Assembly (NCBI GenBank): GCA_035510455.1
Contig: DATKHB010000023.1
Location: forward strand, 1-64,000
DNA from: DATKGL01 sp035510455
GTDB taxonomy: Bacteria; Patescibacteriota; Saccharimonadia; Saccharimonadales; UBA4665
Reading direction: 5' to 3'
DNA length: 64,000 nucleotides
In this document: positions 34,102 through 44,369 of the stretch, in pieces
How the letters are laid out: each line of letters opens with the position of its first letter
Numbering within the stretch: position 1 is the stretch's first letter
Position numbers and translations under genes: made by a program
The notes under the pieces: generated by a model
The model's input: the letters and a program-made list of their open reading frames with translations, nothing else
The model's database searches: none
What the model was told of the DNA's origin: nothing

Positions 34102-36026
34102 TGGCAATCAGGAGAAAAGGTTCGATCGATCCAGTGTCGACAGCCCAAGACCAAATCAGAAGAGAGCAGCAGGAGGTAACCGCCGCTTTCCAAAAAGGTG
34201 TTACCGCTCTTCGAGATTTTATTGCTCCCAGCTCAATAGAATTCAACTCATCATATTTTCGAATAGGCACCAGATTTGCTCGAACTTATTACGTATATGG
34301 GTATCCTAGACAAATATATACCGGCTGGTTGAGCGGCCTTATTAATATCGACGAGGTTGTTGATATATCCTTATTTATCTACCCGGTTGAGAGCCAGGTA
34401 GTACTCGAAAATCTCCGCAAGAAAGTTACACAACTCGAAGCTGGATCGCAAATTGACAGCGAGAAAGGACGAATCCGCGACCCACAAAAACAAGCGGCAA
34501 TTCTAGATGCCGAGGAAATGCGCGATAAATTACAGGTTGGAGAAGAAAGATTCTTTAGGTTTGGCTTTTACTTCACAGTCTATGCTTCGTCATTGGATGA
34601 ACTAGAATTCGTCTCGCACAAAATAGAGTCCATGCTTGGGCAACAGTTGGTCTACTCTAAGCCAGCGAGTTCCCAGCAAGAACAGGGCTTAAACAGCACG
34701 GTGCCGCAAATGGATGACCAGTTACAAATTCGCCGAAACGTCAGCACCGGCGCGCTCAGCACCAGCTTCCCATTTACCAGCGCTGACTTGACTGATGACC
34801 ACGGAATTTTATACGGCATTAATATGCATAATTCCGGATTAGTAATTTTTGATCGTTTTAGCCTTGAAAACAGTAACTCGGTAGTTTTTGCTAAATCAGG
34901 AGCCGGAAAAAGTTTCTTAGTGAAACTTGAAGCATTACGAGCCTTGATGTTGGGCATCGAAATATTTATTATCGACCCAGAAAATGAATACGAAAGAATG
35001 TGCGAGGCAGTTGGCGGAGCCTACGTTCGGTTAAGTCTTAACTCAGCAACTAGGATCAACCCATTTGATCTGCCAAAAGTCGTCGACACCGAAGAAGCAG
35101 ACGACGCCCTGCGCAGCAATCTAATTACTCTGCACGGACTAATGCGCCTTATTATGGGTGGTGCCAGAGCTCAATTAATTGAAGGAAACAATACGCTGAT
35201 ACCCGCTCTAACTCCGGTTGAGGAATCCGATCTCGATACCGCCCTTATCGAAACTTATGCCAAAGCCGGGATAACCAACGATCCGTTGACTCATGCTAGT
35301 CCGCCGCCCACCATAAACGACCTGTATGACACACTACTCCATATGGGTGGTACCGGGCCACAACTAGCCCAAAGGTTACGTAAATATACGACTGGAACAT
35401 TTGCTGGAATCTTCAGCCAACAATCCAACATAAATATTAATAACCCGCTGGTTGTCTTTAATATTCGGGACCTAGAGGATGAACTAAGACCAGTTGCTAT
35501 GTATATTGTGCTCAACTATATATGGAACAAAACCAAGACTGATCAAAAACGAAGACTCCTGATAGTCGATGAAGGCTGGCAGCTAATGAAATATGAAGAC
35601 TCAGCCAACTTCTTGTTTAGTTTAGCTAAGCGTGCCAGAAAGTATAACCTGGGTATCACCACGATTACCCAAGACGTTGAAGACTTCATGGGCAGCCGCA
35701 TGGGTAGAGCGATTGTGGCTAATGCCTCCATGCAGTTTTTGCTGAAACAGTCGCCATCAGCTGTCGATGTTCTCTCTGACGTGTTTAAATTGACCAGCGA
35801 AGAGAAGAAACGGCTAACTCAGTTCCCGGTTGGACAAGGCCTGTTCTTTGCCGGGCAAAACCACGTACATATCCAAGTAGTCGCCAGCCCAACGGAAGTC
35901 GGTCTAATAACCACCAACCCCGATCAAGTAAAACAGATAGAACAAGCCGGCGAGCTTAACCAGCCCCAAGGCACCATTGACCTAAATAACCGATTGTACC
36001 CAGGTTCCGCTAATGTGCCGGTGTAA
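34101..36026 (+). CDS. virB4: VirB4-like ATPase of the type IV secretion system
   Basis: A 641-residue ATPase that powers assembly or substrate movement. Walker A is KSGAGKS (265-271), followed by the VirB4 pattern IEIFIIDPENEYERM and RINPFDL. Walker B is RRLLIVDEGWQLM near 490, then KYNLGITTITQDVEDFM. The N-terminal 220 residues contain the second half of the TraC-like domain (EERFFRFGFYFTVYASS). It is translationally coupled to the gene before it. Membrane-associated on the cytoplasmic side. Confidence 0.94.
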   Translation: MAIRRKGSIDPVSTAQDQIRREQQEVTAAFQKGVTALRDFIAPSSIEFNSSYFRIGTRFARTYYVYGYPRQIYTGWLSGLINIDEVVDISLFIYPVESQVVLENLRKKVTQLEAGSQIDSEKGRIRDPQKQAAILDAEEMRDKLQVGEERFFRFGFYFTVYASSLDELEFVSHKIESMLGQQLVYSKPASSQQEQGLNSTVPQMDDQLQIRRNVSTGALSTSFPFTSADLTDDHGILYGINMHNSGLVIFDRFSLENSNSVVFAKSGAGKSFLVKLEALRALMLGIEIFIIDPENEYERMCEAVGGAYVRLSLNSATRINPFDLPKVVDTEEADDALRSNLITLHGLMRLIMGGARAQLIEGNNTLIPALTPVEESDLDTALIETYAKAGITNDPLTHASPPPTINDLYDTLLHMGGTGPQLAQRLRKYTTGTFAGIFSQQSNININNPLVVFNIRDLEDELRPVAMYIVLNYIWNKTKTDQKRRLLIVDEGWQLMKYEDSANFLFSLAKRARKYNLGITTITQDVEDFMGSRMGRAIVANASMQFLLKQSPSAVDVLSDVFKLTSEEKKRLTQFPVGQGLFFAGQNHVHIQVVASPTEVGLITTNPDQVKQIEQAGELNQPQGTIDLNNRLYPGSANVPV

Positions 36027-36055
36027 AATAAATACAGCTAATAGATTTAGATTAT

Positions 36056-38797
36056 ATGGCACTACCAAATCTACAAGATCCTTACGATGAAGATGACGAA
36101 GACTCCATAAGGCCGTCTTTTAGCTCTTTGCCGACTGGTGGAGTTAGGGAGGGTGATAGCCATGTCGGTAAGCTTAAGTCCGTACCGAACGAACCAGCCG
36201 GTGGTAACGAGGATTTAAGCGGTGCTGAAACTTCGGGCGCCAGTGGCGCTTCGGCGGGCTCAGACAGTAAAGATGAACGCCAGGGTTTAAGGTTAATCCA
36301 GGGAGGCAAAAGCGATTCAGAAGAAGCCCCATCTTTGTACCATGAAGATAAAGAAGGCTCATTAAGAGCAAGGGCAAAGGGCAAACTAAAAAAAAGACTT
36401 CTGATAAGTGCTGGGGCAGTCGGCGGGCTTGGGATTATGGGCACACTACTATTTTTGATCTTTATAGCTGGGTCGCTTCTTATACCCAACCTGGCTCAAA
36501 ACATTACCGCCTACCAATTCGCCCGCCTCACTAGAGAATATGCTGAAAGCGAGACGCGCGTCACTGACGAAAATATAGCAATTGATGCCATACCGGAGAC
36601 TGCCGATGATTCGCTCTATAACTCCGTTAAGGAAAAGTTTGTGTCTGCTGGTCAAAAGACAGCCGATCTATGGAATCGACTGTCCGTTAATTATCAAGTA
36701 GATAAATCCATCGCTAATCTTTCAGCCAACAACGGCTTCAACATAACGAGTCATCTTACTAAAACTGGGCGGCAAGTAATTGACAAGGTCGTACTTGATG
36801 ATACTCCATATGCCATCAAAACATCGGGTTTTGTCACGGGTCATATACCTGTACTAAGCGATATTATAGATTTTACACACGGTGTTTCGTTTAGCCGCGA
36901 TTTTGCACCAGATCTCTCAGCTGCACTAAGAGAACAAGACGTCGGTATAATCGTCCGCCTGGCAGCAGCCAAGGAAATCCGTGAAAAATTAGGCATTAGT
37001 CTAATAGCTTGGGTAGTTGGCAAGTATTCGGGCAAGACCCCATCAGCAGCTCGAGTCGAACAAACAGAGGATTTAGCGGAAGACGTCGATCAACAGCAAG
37101 TACCTGACCCTGCCGTTACCGACAGTCTTAATAACGCACAGACTGCGGCTGTTGACGATGAGAAATCTATATTGTCCAACCCGAACCCGGCTGAAATTGA
37201 GGCGACTATCGCCGATGGCGGTTACATTAAAAGTGTACAGACGGCTATCTCCAACGCTTTGGCGGCATCAGGGCTAAGCACGGCTATCACTATCATAAAC
37301 CCAATTTACGCTGTAGCCATGCCAATATGCATTGTTTACGACGGCTCCATGGATCACTCCGGCCCGACAATCGATGACCAGGTCAGGCAACAAGAAGCCG
37401 CTTATTACTACATTGCATCGGCCAATAGTCAAGAAGCGGCCGGCGCAACAACTGCCCAGGCGGTAGGCGCATTAAACAGTGACTTAAATGCCGGGGGCAA
37501 CATCCAGGAGTCTATTCCCCTATTACGAGGCGCTGGAGATGCTGTTAGTAGTACTGGCGCGCCAAGTGCCGAAGCCTCAGCCGACGGTCAATATACACTC
37601 CTAAACGCTACTCCTGGGTTAAGCGCCGTAGCTGGTCCTATTAATGATGTAGCTGATGAAGCCTGCCCGGTATTCACCAATATGATCGGTGCCGGATTTT
37701 TAGGTCTTGCTAGCTTGGGGGTAGGATTACTTACAGGAGAGACCGACACGGCAGCTGGAACATTAGCCACTAAGACGATAGATGAGGGTGCGGCTGATGC
37801 AGCAACCGAAGTAGCGGCAGATCAGACCGCCGATGTGGCCAGCAGCGTGATTACTAAATCAGGCGTAGTGACCAGAAGAATTTGGAAACTGCTTGATGAC
37901 ACCGTAACGTCGGCTGGGAAAATTACCGCTATGACAATACTAGCCAAGCTAATTGTGATGGATAGAGCTATGCAGGTTAATAGCGGCTTTGCTGAAGGCG
38001 TAGATTTAGCCAACGAGGCCGACTCTGGAGGCAACATAGCAGCTAACGAAATTGACAGACAGGGCATGTACGGCGCTCCTTTGACCGGTACACAAGTGGC
38101 TCAAAGCAATGTCGCCGACCAGCAATATGTCGCTAGCGAAAATAGCCAAAAATCTGCTTATCAGCGGTATTTTGCCCTTAGTAATACCGACTCATTACTG
38201 TCAAAATTCAGTACGGATCTTTACGAACACGTAAACGCCTCGTCTTTCTCGTCTATCTTTTCATCTTTAGGCAGAGATTTGAACCCGATTAGTTTACTGG
38301 CTAAAGTTTTTGGATCAATCGATACCAAGCTGACTTTTGCCCAGAGCGCTACCGATGACTACACGTACGGCAATGTTCAGTTTGGCTGGTCGCAGGATGA
38401 AGATAATTTAATTAATAGCAACCAATCTTACCAACCGATCGAGAACCAAGCAGCACTTGATAGCGCAGCCCCGATACTAAACCCAAGCACCGGTACTAAT
38501 GAAGACGCCGAGGATTACATCTCTGGCATTTACGGCCAATGTTTCACTGACAGTATTGGTACATTGCTGTCGTCTGGTTTAATTGTCCGTGACGCAAGCG
38601 GGAATGTTATTAGTAGCACCGGGAACGTTGATAATACTTCCAGCCCAGAAGGTTTGTGTTCGCCGGATAATCTTGGACCAGATAATCCGAAATACGGCGA
38701 TTTGGTGTTTAGGTGGCGGCTGGCCATGAACTACAGCAATACCCTAGACCAGCTTACCCAAGAGGGAAGCCTAAGTGTGCCCAGCGGGAGTAATTAA
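36056..38797 (+). CDS. Large membrane-anchored protein of the secretion locus
   Basis: A 913-residue protein. The acidic Ser/Gly-rich cytoplasmic N-terminus (1-105) is followed by a basic patch and one strong membrane segment (about 120-150, GGLGIMGTLLFLIFIAGSLL). The rest is mostly outside and rich in Ala, Asp, Asn and Gln, with further hydrophobic segments near 395-425 and 540-560. Its position between VirB4 and the cell-wall enzyme suggests a channel or scaffold protein, perhaps taking the place of VirB8/VirB10. I do not recognise a domain. No RBS is visible; the ATG at 36056 follows a TTTAGATTAT stretch. Confidence 0.65.
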   Translation: MALPNLQDPYDEDDEDSIRPSFSSLPTGGVREGDSHVGKLKSVPNEPAGGNEDLSGAETSGASGASAGSDSKDERQGLRLIQGGKSDSEEAPSLYHEDKEGSLRARAKGKLKKRLLISAGAVGGLGIMGTLLFLIFIAGSLLIPNLAQNITAYQFARLTREYAESETRVTDENIAIDAIPETADDSLYNSVKEKFVSAGQKTADLWNRLSVNYQVDKSIANLSANNGFNITSHLTKTGRQVIDKVVLDDTPYAIKTSGFVTGHIPVLSDIIDFTHGVSFSRDFAPDLSAALREQDVGIIVRLAAAKEIREKLGISLIAWVVGKYSGKTPSAARVEQTEDLAEDVDQQQVPDPAVTDSLNNAQTAAVDDEKSILSNPNPAEIEATIADGGYIKSVQTAISNALAASGLSTAITIINPIYAVAMPICIVYDGSMDHSGPTIDDQVRQQEAAYYYIASANSQEAAGATTAQAVGALNSDLNAGGNIQESIPLLRGAGDAVSSTGAPSAEASADGQYTLLNATPGLSAVAGPINDVADEACPVFTNMIGAGFLGLASLGVGLLTGETDTAAGTLATKTIDEGAADAATEVAADQTADVASSVITKSGVVTRRIWKLLDDTVTSAGKITAMTILAKLIVMDRAMQVNSGFAEGVDLANEADSGGNIAANEIDRQGMYGAPLTGTQVAQSNVADQQYVASENSQKSAYQRYFALSNTDSLLSKFSTDLYEHVNASSFSSIFSSLGRDLNPISLLAKVFGSIDTKLTFAQSATDDYTYGNVQFGWSQDEDNLINSNQSYQPIENQAALDSAAPILNPSTGTNEDAEDYISGIYGQCFTDSIGTLLSSGLIVRDASGNVISSTGNVDNTSSPEGLCSPDNLGPDNPKYGDLVFRWRLAMNYSNTLDQLTQEGSLSVPSGSN

Positions 38798-38802
38798 ACA
38801 CG

Positions 38803-40812
38803 GTGGCAATTTTTAGACCAAAAAAATCGGCTCGCAACATTATTAGAACCGCGACTTTAGTTTTATGCGCCCTGCTACTAATGCCCCTAACTAGCGTTCA
38901 CGCACAATTGTTTGACCAAAATGACCTTAACAGCGTGGTCGGCCAAACGCCGTTCTATGATCCCGAGGATACCTGCAGCAGTTCATCGGGCAGCACCTCG
39001 GATTCCACTCCATCAGACAACAGTACGCTTACCTCGGGTTCAAGTATTTACATACTTGGCGACTCTATAACCGAGCTCGCTCAGCCAACTTACGTATCCT
39101 CGTTCCAGCAAAAAGGAATAACTGCTAATGTCGATGCTTCGGTCAGCAGAAGCCTGGGTGGCGACGGAACGGACGGCAATAAGCTAAGCGGACTGGCCGC
39201 CATAACAGCCGATGCAGCCGAGATCCAAAAATCTCAAGCTATAGTGATAGCCCTAGGTACAAATGGTGGTGACACCAATCAGTCTATCGTTCAAGCGATA
39301 AACGAAGTTAAGTCCTACAACACTACGGCACCGATATATTGGGTCGATACCATTTCTGTTGGCAGAACAGATGGCTATAACCAATCGGTTATCGGGCCAA
39401 ACAACCAAGCTATTTATAGTCAAGCTAGCTCGGAAAACTATTCGGTCATTTCATGGTTCAAAGCCGTTGATCCGAACGGCAATCCTGAGGACCCAAGTGG
39501 TGCTGAAGTTGACCCCAATCACTACATAGACACTGGTCCTGACGGTTACGGGGTGCACCCCGATCCTGCCGGGGTAACCGCGTTGGTCAATCTGGTCGTT
39601 GACACCGTTACCGGCAGCTCCTCCACGGCTACACCTCCGAGTAACCCTTGTTGTAGTGGTAGCACCGTAAGTCTAGTCGGTTCAACTAATGCCGCTGAAG
39701 CCTATAATTATTTTACCGGTGAGGGGTTGAGTGCCGCCCAAGCAACCGGGATTATGGGTAACATGGAAGCTGAATCAGGCATCCTGCCGGAACGTTTAGA
39801 GAGCACTCCGGCGTCAGTTATAACCCCAGCGGCATCGTTAAACCAAGAACAATTATCTGATGGTAACCTTGGGTGGGGTACCGTTCAGTGGTCACCACCC
39901 GAGAAAATGATTATCCCAACGGAACAAGCTAAAAAGGATCCAAATGATCTCGGAGTTCAGTTCGAGTTTTTATGGCAACAGTTAAATACTGACGAGGGGG
40001 CTGCGCTTACGGCGCTTAAGACGACAACGACTCCTGAAGCGGCGGCACTTTCTTTCGAAGTAAACTACGAGAGACCATACGTCCCCCAAGGATACACACA
40101 ACCACAAGATGCTCCGGTTCGAGAAGCTTTCGCTCAAGCTTTTTATGAACAATACGCCAACGGGGTCCCACTGCCTCCCGGAGTACAAGCACCTAGCTCT
40201 ACTGAGTCTTCTGGTTGCAGCAACGGTACAACTACATCATCCGGCGGTTCAGCACCAACAACCACCGGTATAAGTGCTTACATGGACCCACTTAGGGCCA
40301 TAAAGCCCTTGACACCGCTACGCATAGACCAAGGTGTAGACTACGAAGGCAAGGGCCCGATTTATGCTCTCGGCGCTGGAGTAGTTATATCGGTCAACAC
40401 GACGGATTCGGGTTGGCCCGGTCTAGGAACCACTTGCCAGGACGGTACGCCGTGTAACGGTGCTTTTATTAAATACGAGTTGAGTGATGGGCCAGCCAAA
40501 GGAGATTACGTTTATTTCGCGGAGGATTGTGTGCCGGTGGTAGCTCAGGGCGCAATGCTGACAACCAGTACGGTTATATGCAATATGTATGAAGGCGGGA
40601 CCAATATCGAGACCGGCTGGACAACCAAAAATCCAGGTGAACAGGCCTTAGCAGCTGCCCAATATCAGGCTAATGGGTATGGTAGCTACGCCACTAGCGC
40701 TGGGCAAAACTTCTCGGATCTGCTCCAAGCCCTTGGCGCTCCTCCCGGTGTTTTTCAAGGGGGTGCTGGAGATGCTGGGCCACCAACCCTAAGTGGATTT
40801 CCAAATTGGTAA
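38803..40812 (+). CDS. Secreted cell-wall enzyme: SGNH-like domain plus phage-lysozyme-like domain
   Basis: A 669-residue exported protein starting at GTG. Signal peptide about 1-35 (SVHAQ). Residues about 80-280 look like an SGNH hydrolase: IYILGDSITEL (GDS block), IVIALGTNGGDTN (G-x-N block) and YGVHPDPAG (the late D/H block). Residues about 300-460 look like a phage-type lysozyme: AYNYFTGEGLSAAQATGIMG, MEAESGI and LGWGTVQWSPPEK. The last third (about 490-669) resembles a beta-rich peptidoglycan-binding or peptidase-like fold. In context it is the VirB1-like enzyme that opens the wall for the pilus. The fused SGNH part could deacetylate sugars. Confidence 0.75.
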   Translation: MAIFRPKKSARNIIRTATLVLCALLLMPLTSVHAQLFDQNDLNSVVGQTPFYDPEDTCSSSSGSTSDSTPSDNSTLTSGSSIYILGDSITELAQPTYVSSFQQKGITANVDASVSRSLGGDGTDGNKLSGLAAITADAAEIQKSQAIVIALGTNGGDTNQSIVQAINEVKSYNTTAPIYWVDTISVGRTDGYNQSVIGPNNQAIYSQASSENYSVISWFKAVDPNGNPEDPSGAEVDPNHYIDTGPDGYGVHPDPAGVTALVNLVVDTVTGSSSTATPPSNPCCSGSTVSLVGSTNAAEAYNYFTGEGLSAAQATGIMGNMEAESGILPERLESTPASVITPAASLNQEQLSDGNLGWGTVQWSPPEKMIIPTEQAKKDPNDLGVQFEFLWQQLNTDEGAALTALKTTTTPEAAALSFEVNYERPYVPQGYTQPQDAPVREAFAQAFYEQYANGVPLPPGVQAPSSTESSGCSNGTTTSSGGSAPTTTGISAYMDPLRAIKPLTPLRIDQGVDYEGKGPIYALGAGVVISVNTTDSGWPGLGTTCQDGTPCNGAFIKYELSDGPAKGDYVYFAEDCVPVVAQGAMLTTSTVICNMYEGGTNIETGWTTKNPGEQALAAAQYQANGYGSYATSAGQNFSDLLQALGAPPGVFQGGAGDAGPPTLSGFPNW

Positions 40813-40832
40813 TAATATGATTAGGAATATAG

Positions 40833-42209
40833 ATGCTAAATAAAAAGGCCAAGATCGCACTACTTCTAATACCTACCGTAGTTATACTTATTTTCGTAAT
40901 TACTTTTTTGACTCATTATCTAACCACAGGTGGGGTAGTAGTAAGCTCTAATGGGGACTATGATATCAGCATTACAAAACTGGGGGCCTCAAGCTCTCAA
41001 CCCGTTACCCTAACTGGCAGAGACAAACTATCGGCTCAGCTACACACTGGTACCTATAACGTCACGGTAACTAGTAGTTTTTCCTCTTCGCAAAAGGTAT
41101 TAGTGATCGAGGCACATAAAACTCAGGCTATTAAGATTGACCTTCAGGGTCTGGGCGCGGTTGAGCCTGTTAGCAGCCGTGCGGCATTCGATCTTTTGGC
41201 AACTGGATCTAGTCTAGCTTTTATTGATTCAAATAACGGTTCACTTATTTCGGTAGATAGCCAAAATAACGAACATGTCCTGTCCGGCAGCCTTAACTTG
41301 TCGAGCGTAGAGTGGGCTAGTTCGGGGTACGGAATAGCTCAGGATCAGTCTGGGAATCTATACTCGGTTAGTGGCGGCACTTTAAGCAAGTTGACGTTGC
41401 CCTTCACTCCTTCGAACAATAATTATGCGCTAGCGTCAGACAAGATGCTTTATTTATCTAACGGCAACACGATATATGCTGGCGTTGCTGGCGGCACTTT
41501 AAGCCAACTTTTACGACCGGTAAACGGCGAAGGCTTTTCAATTGTTAGCGCAACCACCAAAGGTGTTTTAGTGAATGAGACAAGTACCGACGCATCTGGT
41601 GACAAAAATGGTGACTTGTTATTTATAACTCCAGCTAAAACCTATACGATCCAGGCTGGAATTTATGATTCTGCGTGGTCGCCCAACGGCCAAGACCTAG
41701 TGGTGACTACCGATAGCGATAGCGACATATACAACGACCGCTTGCAGTTAATAGGGAGCTTGCCTGCCAATAATGTTACCTCTCCTGTTTGGCTAAATAA
41801 TAACGTTATTTTTTATGGTATTGCTGGCGCTTTATGGTCCTACAATATACAAACTAAGACGTCTAATACGGTAGCCAGCGTATCAGTCTTTGGTTATGTT
41901 TCAAAAATATACCCTAGCCAGAACGACGCTTACGTGTACGTGGCAATCCAAAATACCACCACCAACAGCCTTGAGCTTTCCAGGTTGGGCTTAGACAACC
42001 AACCAGTGTCACCTATTATGCAAGAACTGCAGGTCTTTTTGCCAAACACTTATCAGGGTTGCTCGTTAGACTACCTCGACTTCACAGCGCCCAGTGTCGT
42101 AGTGGACGGTACCGATTCTTCTGGGCAAAACTGCGTCCAGGCAGCAACGAGCTACTTACAGCTATACGCTATTAACCCCGCCAGTTTAAACATCACCACA
42201 AGTAACTGA
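40833..42209 (+). CDS. Membrane-anchored PEGA/beta-propeller-like surface protein
   Basis: A 458-residue protein. One N-terminal membrane helix (about 7-30, IALLLIPTVVILIFVITFL). Next a short beta domain (about 35-110) with the PEGA-like pattern LSAQLHTGTYNVTVTSSFS. Then repeated beta-strand blocks (about 120-450) that look like a propeller: LLATGSSLAFIDSNNGSLIS, YDSAWSPNGQDLVVTTDSDS. It is the last plus-strand gene of the secretion cluster and converges with recF, one base apart. Probable role: surface or periplasm-like scaffold. Confidence 0.65.
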   Translation: MLNKKAKIALLLIPTVVILIFVITFLTHYLTTGGVVVSSNGDYDISITKLGASSSQPVTLTGRDKLSAQLHTGTYNVTVTSSFSSSQKVLVIEAHKTQAIKIDLQGLGAVEPVSSRAAFDLLATGSSLAFIDSNNGSLISVDSQNNEHVLSGSLNLSSVEWASSGYGIAQDQSGNLYSVSGGTLSKLTLPFTPSNNNYALASDKMLYLSNGNTIYAGVAGGTLSQLLRPVNGEGFSIVSATTKGVLVNETSTDASGDKNGDLLFITPAKTYTIQAGIYDSAWSPNGQDLVVTTDSDSDIYNDRLQLIGSLPANNVTSPVWLNNNVIFYGIAGALWSYNIQTKTSNTVASVSVFGYVSKIYPSQNDAYVYVAIQNTTTNSLELSRLGLDNQPVSPIMQELQVFLPNTYQGCSLDYLDFTAPSVVVDGTDSSGQNCVQAATSYLQLYAINPASLNITTSN

Positions 42210-42210
42210 T

Positions 42211-43266
42211 TTACCCCAGGGCAATGATATTGGCTGACTCTGTGAAGTGTTGAATTACCACATCGGCATCGGTCGTAGTTATAAAAGTTTGATAGGTTTT
42301 TAGAAAAGTTGTTAGAGACTTCCGGCGGCTACCGTCAAGCTCGCTAAAAACGTCGTCTAGAAGTAGTAGCGGGCTCTCTTCACGAGCCATTTTAAGCAGC
42401 TCTGCTTCAATAAACTTGCAAACTAGCATAAGTGTTCGGAGTTCACCCCGCGAGGCGCTTTCTGATGACTTGTGCTTATTTAGGTATACGGTCAATTCGT
42501 CCCGGTGCGGCCCATGTCCGGTGAACCCTCTCGCTTGATCAATATTTATATCCTCTTCTAATAAATGTATTAGTTTGGAGGCATAGTCGTCACCGGTTAC
42601 TGACGAATTATATTCAAACAGGACCTTATTGGTGCCACCGGTAACGTTATTGTATAAATTGCTTGCTAGGTTGTTGATAGTTTTTATAAGTTCTTTGCGT
42701 TGATCTGTTATTTTGCTACCTAGCTCGCTGAGCTGGATATCCCATACAAAAAGTTGTTTACCGGTTTGATGGTTTTGTTTTAAAAGGGCGTTTCGTTGGG
42801 CCAGGGCTTGTTTGTATCTTCGTCCGGTCGACGCAAACCCGACAACCGTCTGCTCTAATATGTTATCTAAAAACTGCCTGCGTTTTTCCGGTGAGCCGGA
42901 TATTATGGTTAGATCATTGGGCTCAAAAAGTACCACCGGTATGGTTTTGGCAAAAGGCAGACGCTTATAGTGCTGGCTATTTATTTCAAACTCTTTTTTT
43001 AAAGTATCGGCATCATTATTCATATATACTATTCGATCAAAATTATTGTCGGTGTGCGCCTCAAGTCTTAGCCACGGTTTTTTATATCTCATTAGATCGA
43101 GGTCTTTTGCGCGGTAAGATTTTCCCCGGCAAATTAATAAAATTGATTCTAGCAAGTTTGTCTTACCGCTGGCGTTTGGGCCAACGATAATATTAACTCC
43201 ACCAGTAAACTCAAATGATTCGTTAGTGTAGGATCGGAAGTTTTCTAGGTGTATGTCGGTGATCAT
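42211..43266 (-). CDS. recF: DNA replication and repair protein RecF
   Basis: A 351-residue SMC-like ATPase that loads RecA at gaps. Walker A is VGPNASGKTN near residues 30-39, the N-terminal ITDIHLENFRSYTNESFEF is typical, the signature is SRGELRTLML, and the D-loop region is LLLLDDVFSELD. The length matches the family. The open frame continues to a GTG at 43272; the ATG at 43266 follows GAGTGGTG and is chosen. It lies just behind dnaN, as in many origin regions. Confidence 0.95.
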   Translation of the reverse strand: MITDIHLENFRSYTNESFEFTGGVNIIVGPNASGKTNLLESILLICRGKSYRAKDLDLMRYKKPWLRLEAHTDNNFDRIVYMNNDADTLKKEFEINSQHYKRLPFAKTIPVVLFEPNDLTIISGSPEKRRQFLDNILEQTVVGFASTGRRYKQALAQRNALLKQNHQTGKQLFVWDIQLSELGSKITDQRKELIKTINNLASNLYNNVTGGTNKVLFEYNSSVTGDDYASKLIHLLEEDINIDQARGFTGHGPHRDELTVYLNKHKSSESASRGELRTLMLVCKFIEAELLKMAREESPLLLLDDVFSELDGSRRKSLTTFLKTYQTFITTTDADVVIQHFTESANIIALG

Positions 43267-43277
43267 CACCACTCATT

Positions 43278-44369
43278 TTAGCTCTTGAGCGGCATGATGA
43301 CATGGACATATTCATTATTAGACGGATCTTTTAGGGCCGATGGTTCCAGTTTGCCGTTAAAACAAAAACTAATGTCCTCGCCGCTAAAGGCATGCAAAGC
43401 ATCGAGTAAATAGCGGGAGTTTAGGGTGATTTCACCGCTGCCTTTTATGTCGCCGGTGGTGCTAGCCGTATTTTCACCGAGCTGTGACGCAATCGAGTGG
43501 ATACTAACAGATTTAGCAGACTGGTCGACCTTAATGGTTACACTGCCAGCGTTCTCTCTAGCAAACAGGCTTGAGACTTTGGTTATACTTAGCAGCTCAT
43601 CTTTTTTAACCGTAGCTATGACCGAAAATTTATCCGGTATAAGTTTGCGGTAATCGGGGTAGTTGCCATCAATTAAGCGAGTAACTAGCTCAATATCATC
43701 AACCTGGAATAAAACTTGCTGGCCATCATAGGTTATCTGAACTTCGCTATCGCTATCGCCAAGTACCCTAAGCAAGTCTGATAGCGCCGAGGCTGGTATT
43801 AACAAACTGGCGGCTTGTTTTGTGGGCACCAGTTTTTTCTCGGCTAAACGGTAACTGTCGGTGGCTACAAGATACAGGGCGTTTTCAAAATCGTGAAGAA
43901 ATAAACCGGTTAATACTGGACGTGCTTCGTCACTGCTAGCGGCAAAGATAACCTGCTGGAGAGCTAGTTTGAAAGTACTGCTCGGCAGCTTTACTTTTTG
44001 CCCCTTAGTAATGGCCGGCATGACCGGAAATTCTTCAGCCGCTACGCCGTTAATCACTGATTGATAGGTGTTGGTGGTGATATGAAGTTTATGGTTCTCC
44101 AGCTCCAGGCTGATAGTTCCGGGAGGTAAGCTGTTGATAAAGTCCTGCATTAATCTAGCCGGCACGGTAATACTGCCTTCTTTTTCGACTTTTGAACCAA
44201 TGAAATGGGTTATAGCAATGTCTAGATTGGTAGCTGATATGCTGACCCTGTTTCCAATAGTTCGGATCATGACGTTAGCTAAAATTGGCAGGGTACTTCT
44301 GGCGTTAGCTACTCGAGCAACATTACTAAGAGCCTTGTTTAGATTTTCCTGGGTGACTTGCAGTTTCAT
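43278..44369 (-). CDS. dnaN: DNA polymerase III beta subunit (sliding clamp)
   Basis: A 363-residue ring-forming clamp with three similar domains of about 120 residues. It begins MKLQVTQENLNKALSNVARV and includes LPILANVMIR, ISATNLDIAI and EEFPVMP. The C-terminal end EYVHVIMPLKS matches the usual P-(M/V)-R/K-L ending. An RBS (GAAGGGAG) stands before the ATG. Located between dnaA and recF, 261 bases after dnaA. Confidence 0.97.
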   Translation of the reverse strand: MKLQVTQENLNKALSNVARVANARSTLPILANVMIRTIGNRVSISATNLDIAITHFIGSKVEKEGSITVPARLMQDFINSLPPGTISLELENHKLHITTNTYQSVINGVAAEEFPVMPAITKGQKVKLPSSTFKLALQQVIFAASSDEARPVLTGLFLHDFENALYLVATDSYRLAEKKLVPTKQAASLLIPASALSDLLRVLGDSDSEVQITYDGQQVLFQVDDIELVTRLIDGNYPDYRKLIPDKFSVIATVKKDELLSITKVSSLFARENAGSVTIKVDQSAKSVSIHSIASQLGENTASTTGDIKGSGEITLNSRYLLDALHAFSGEDISFCFNGKLEPSALKDPSNNEYVHVIMPLKS

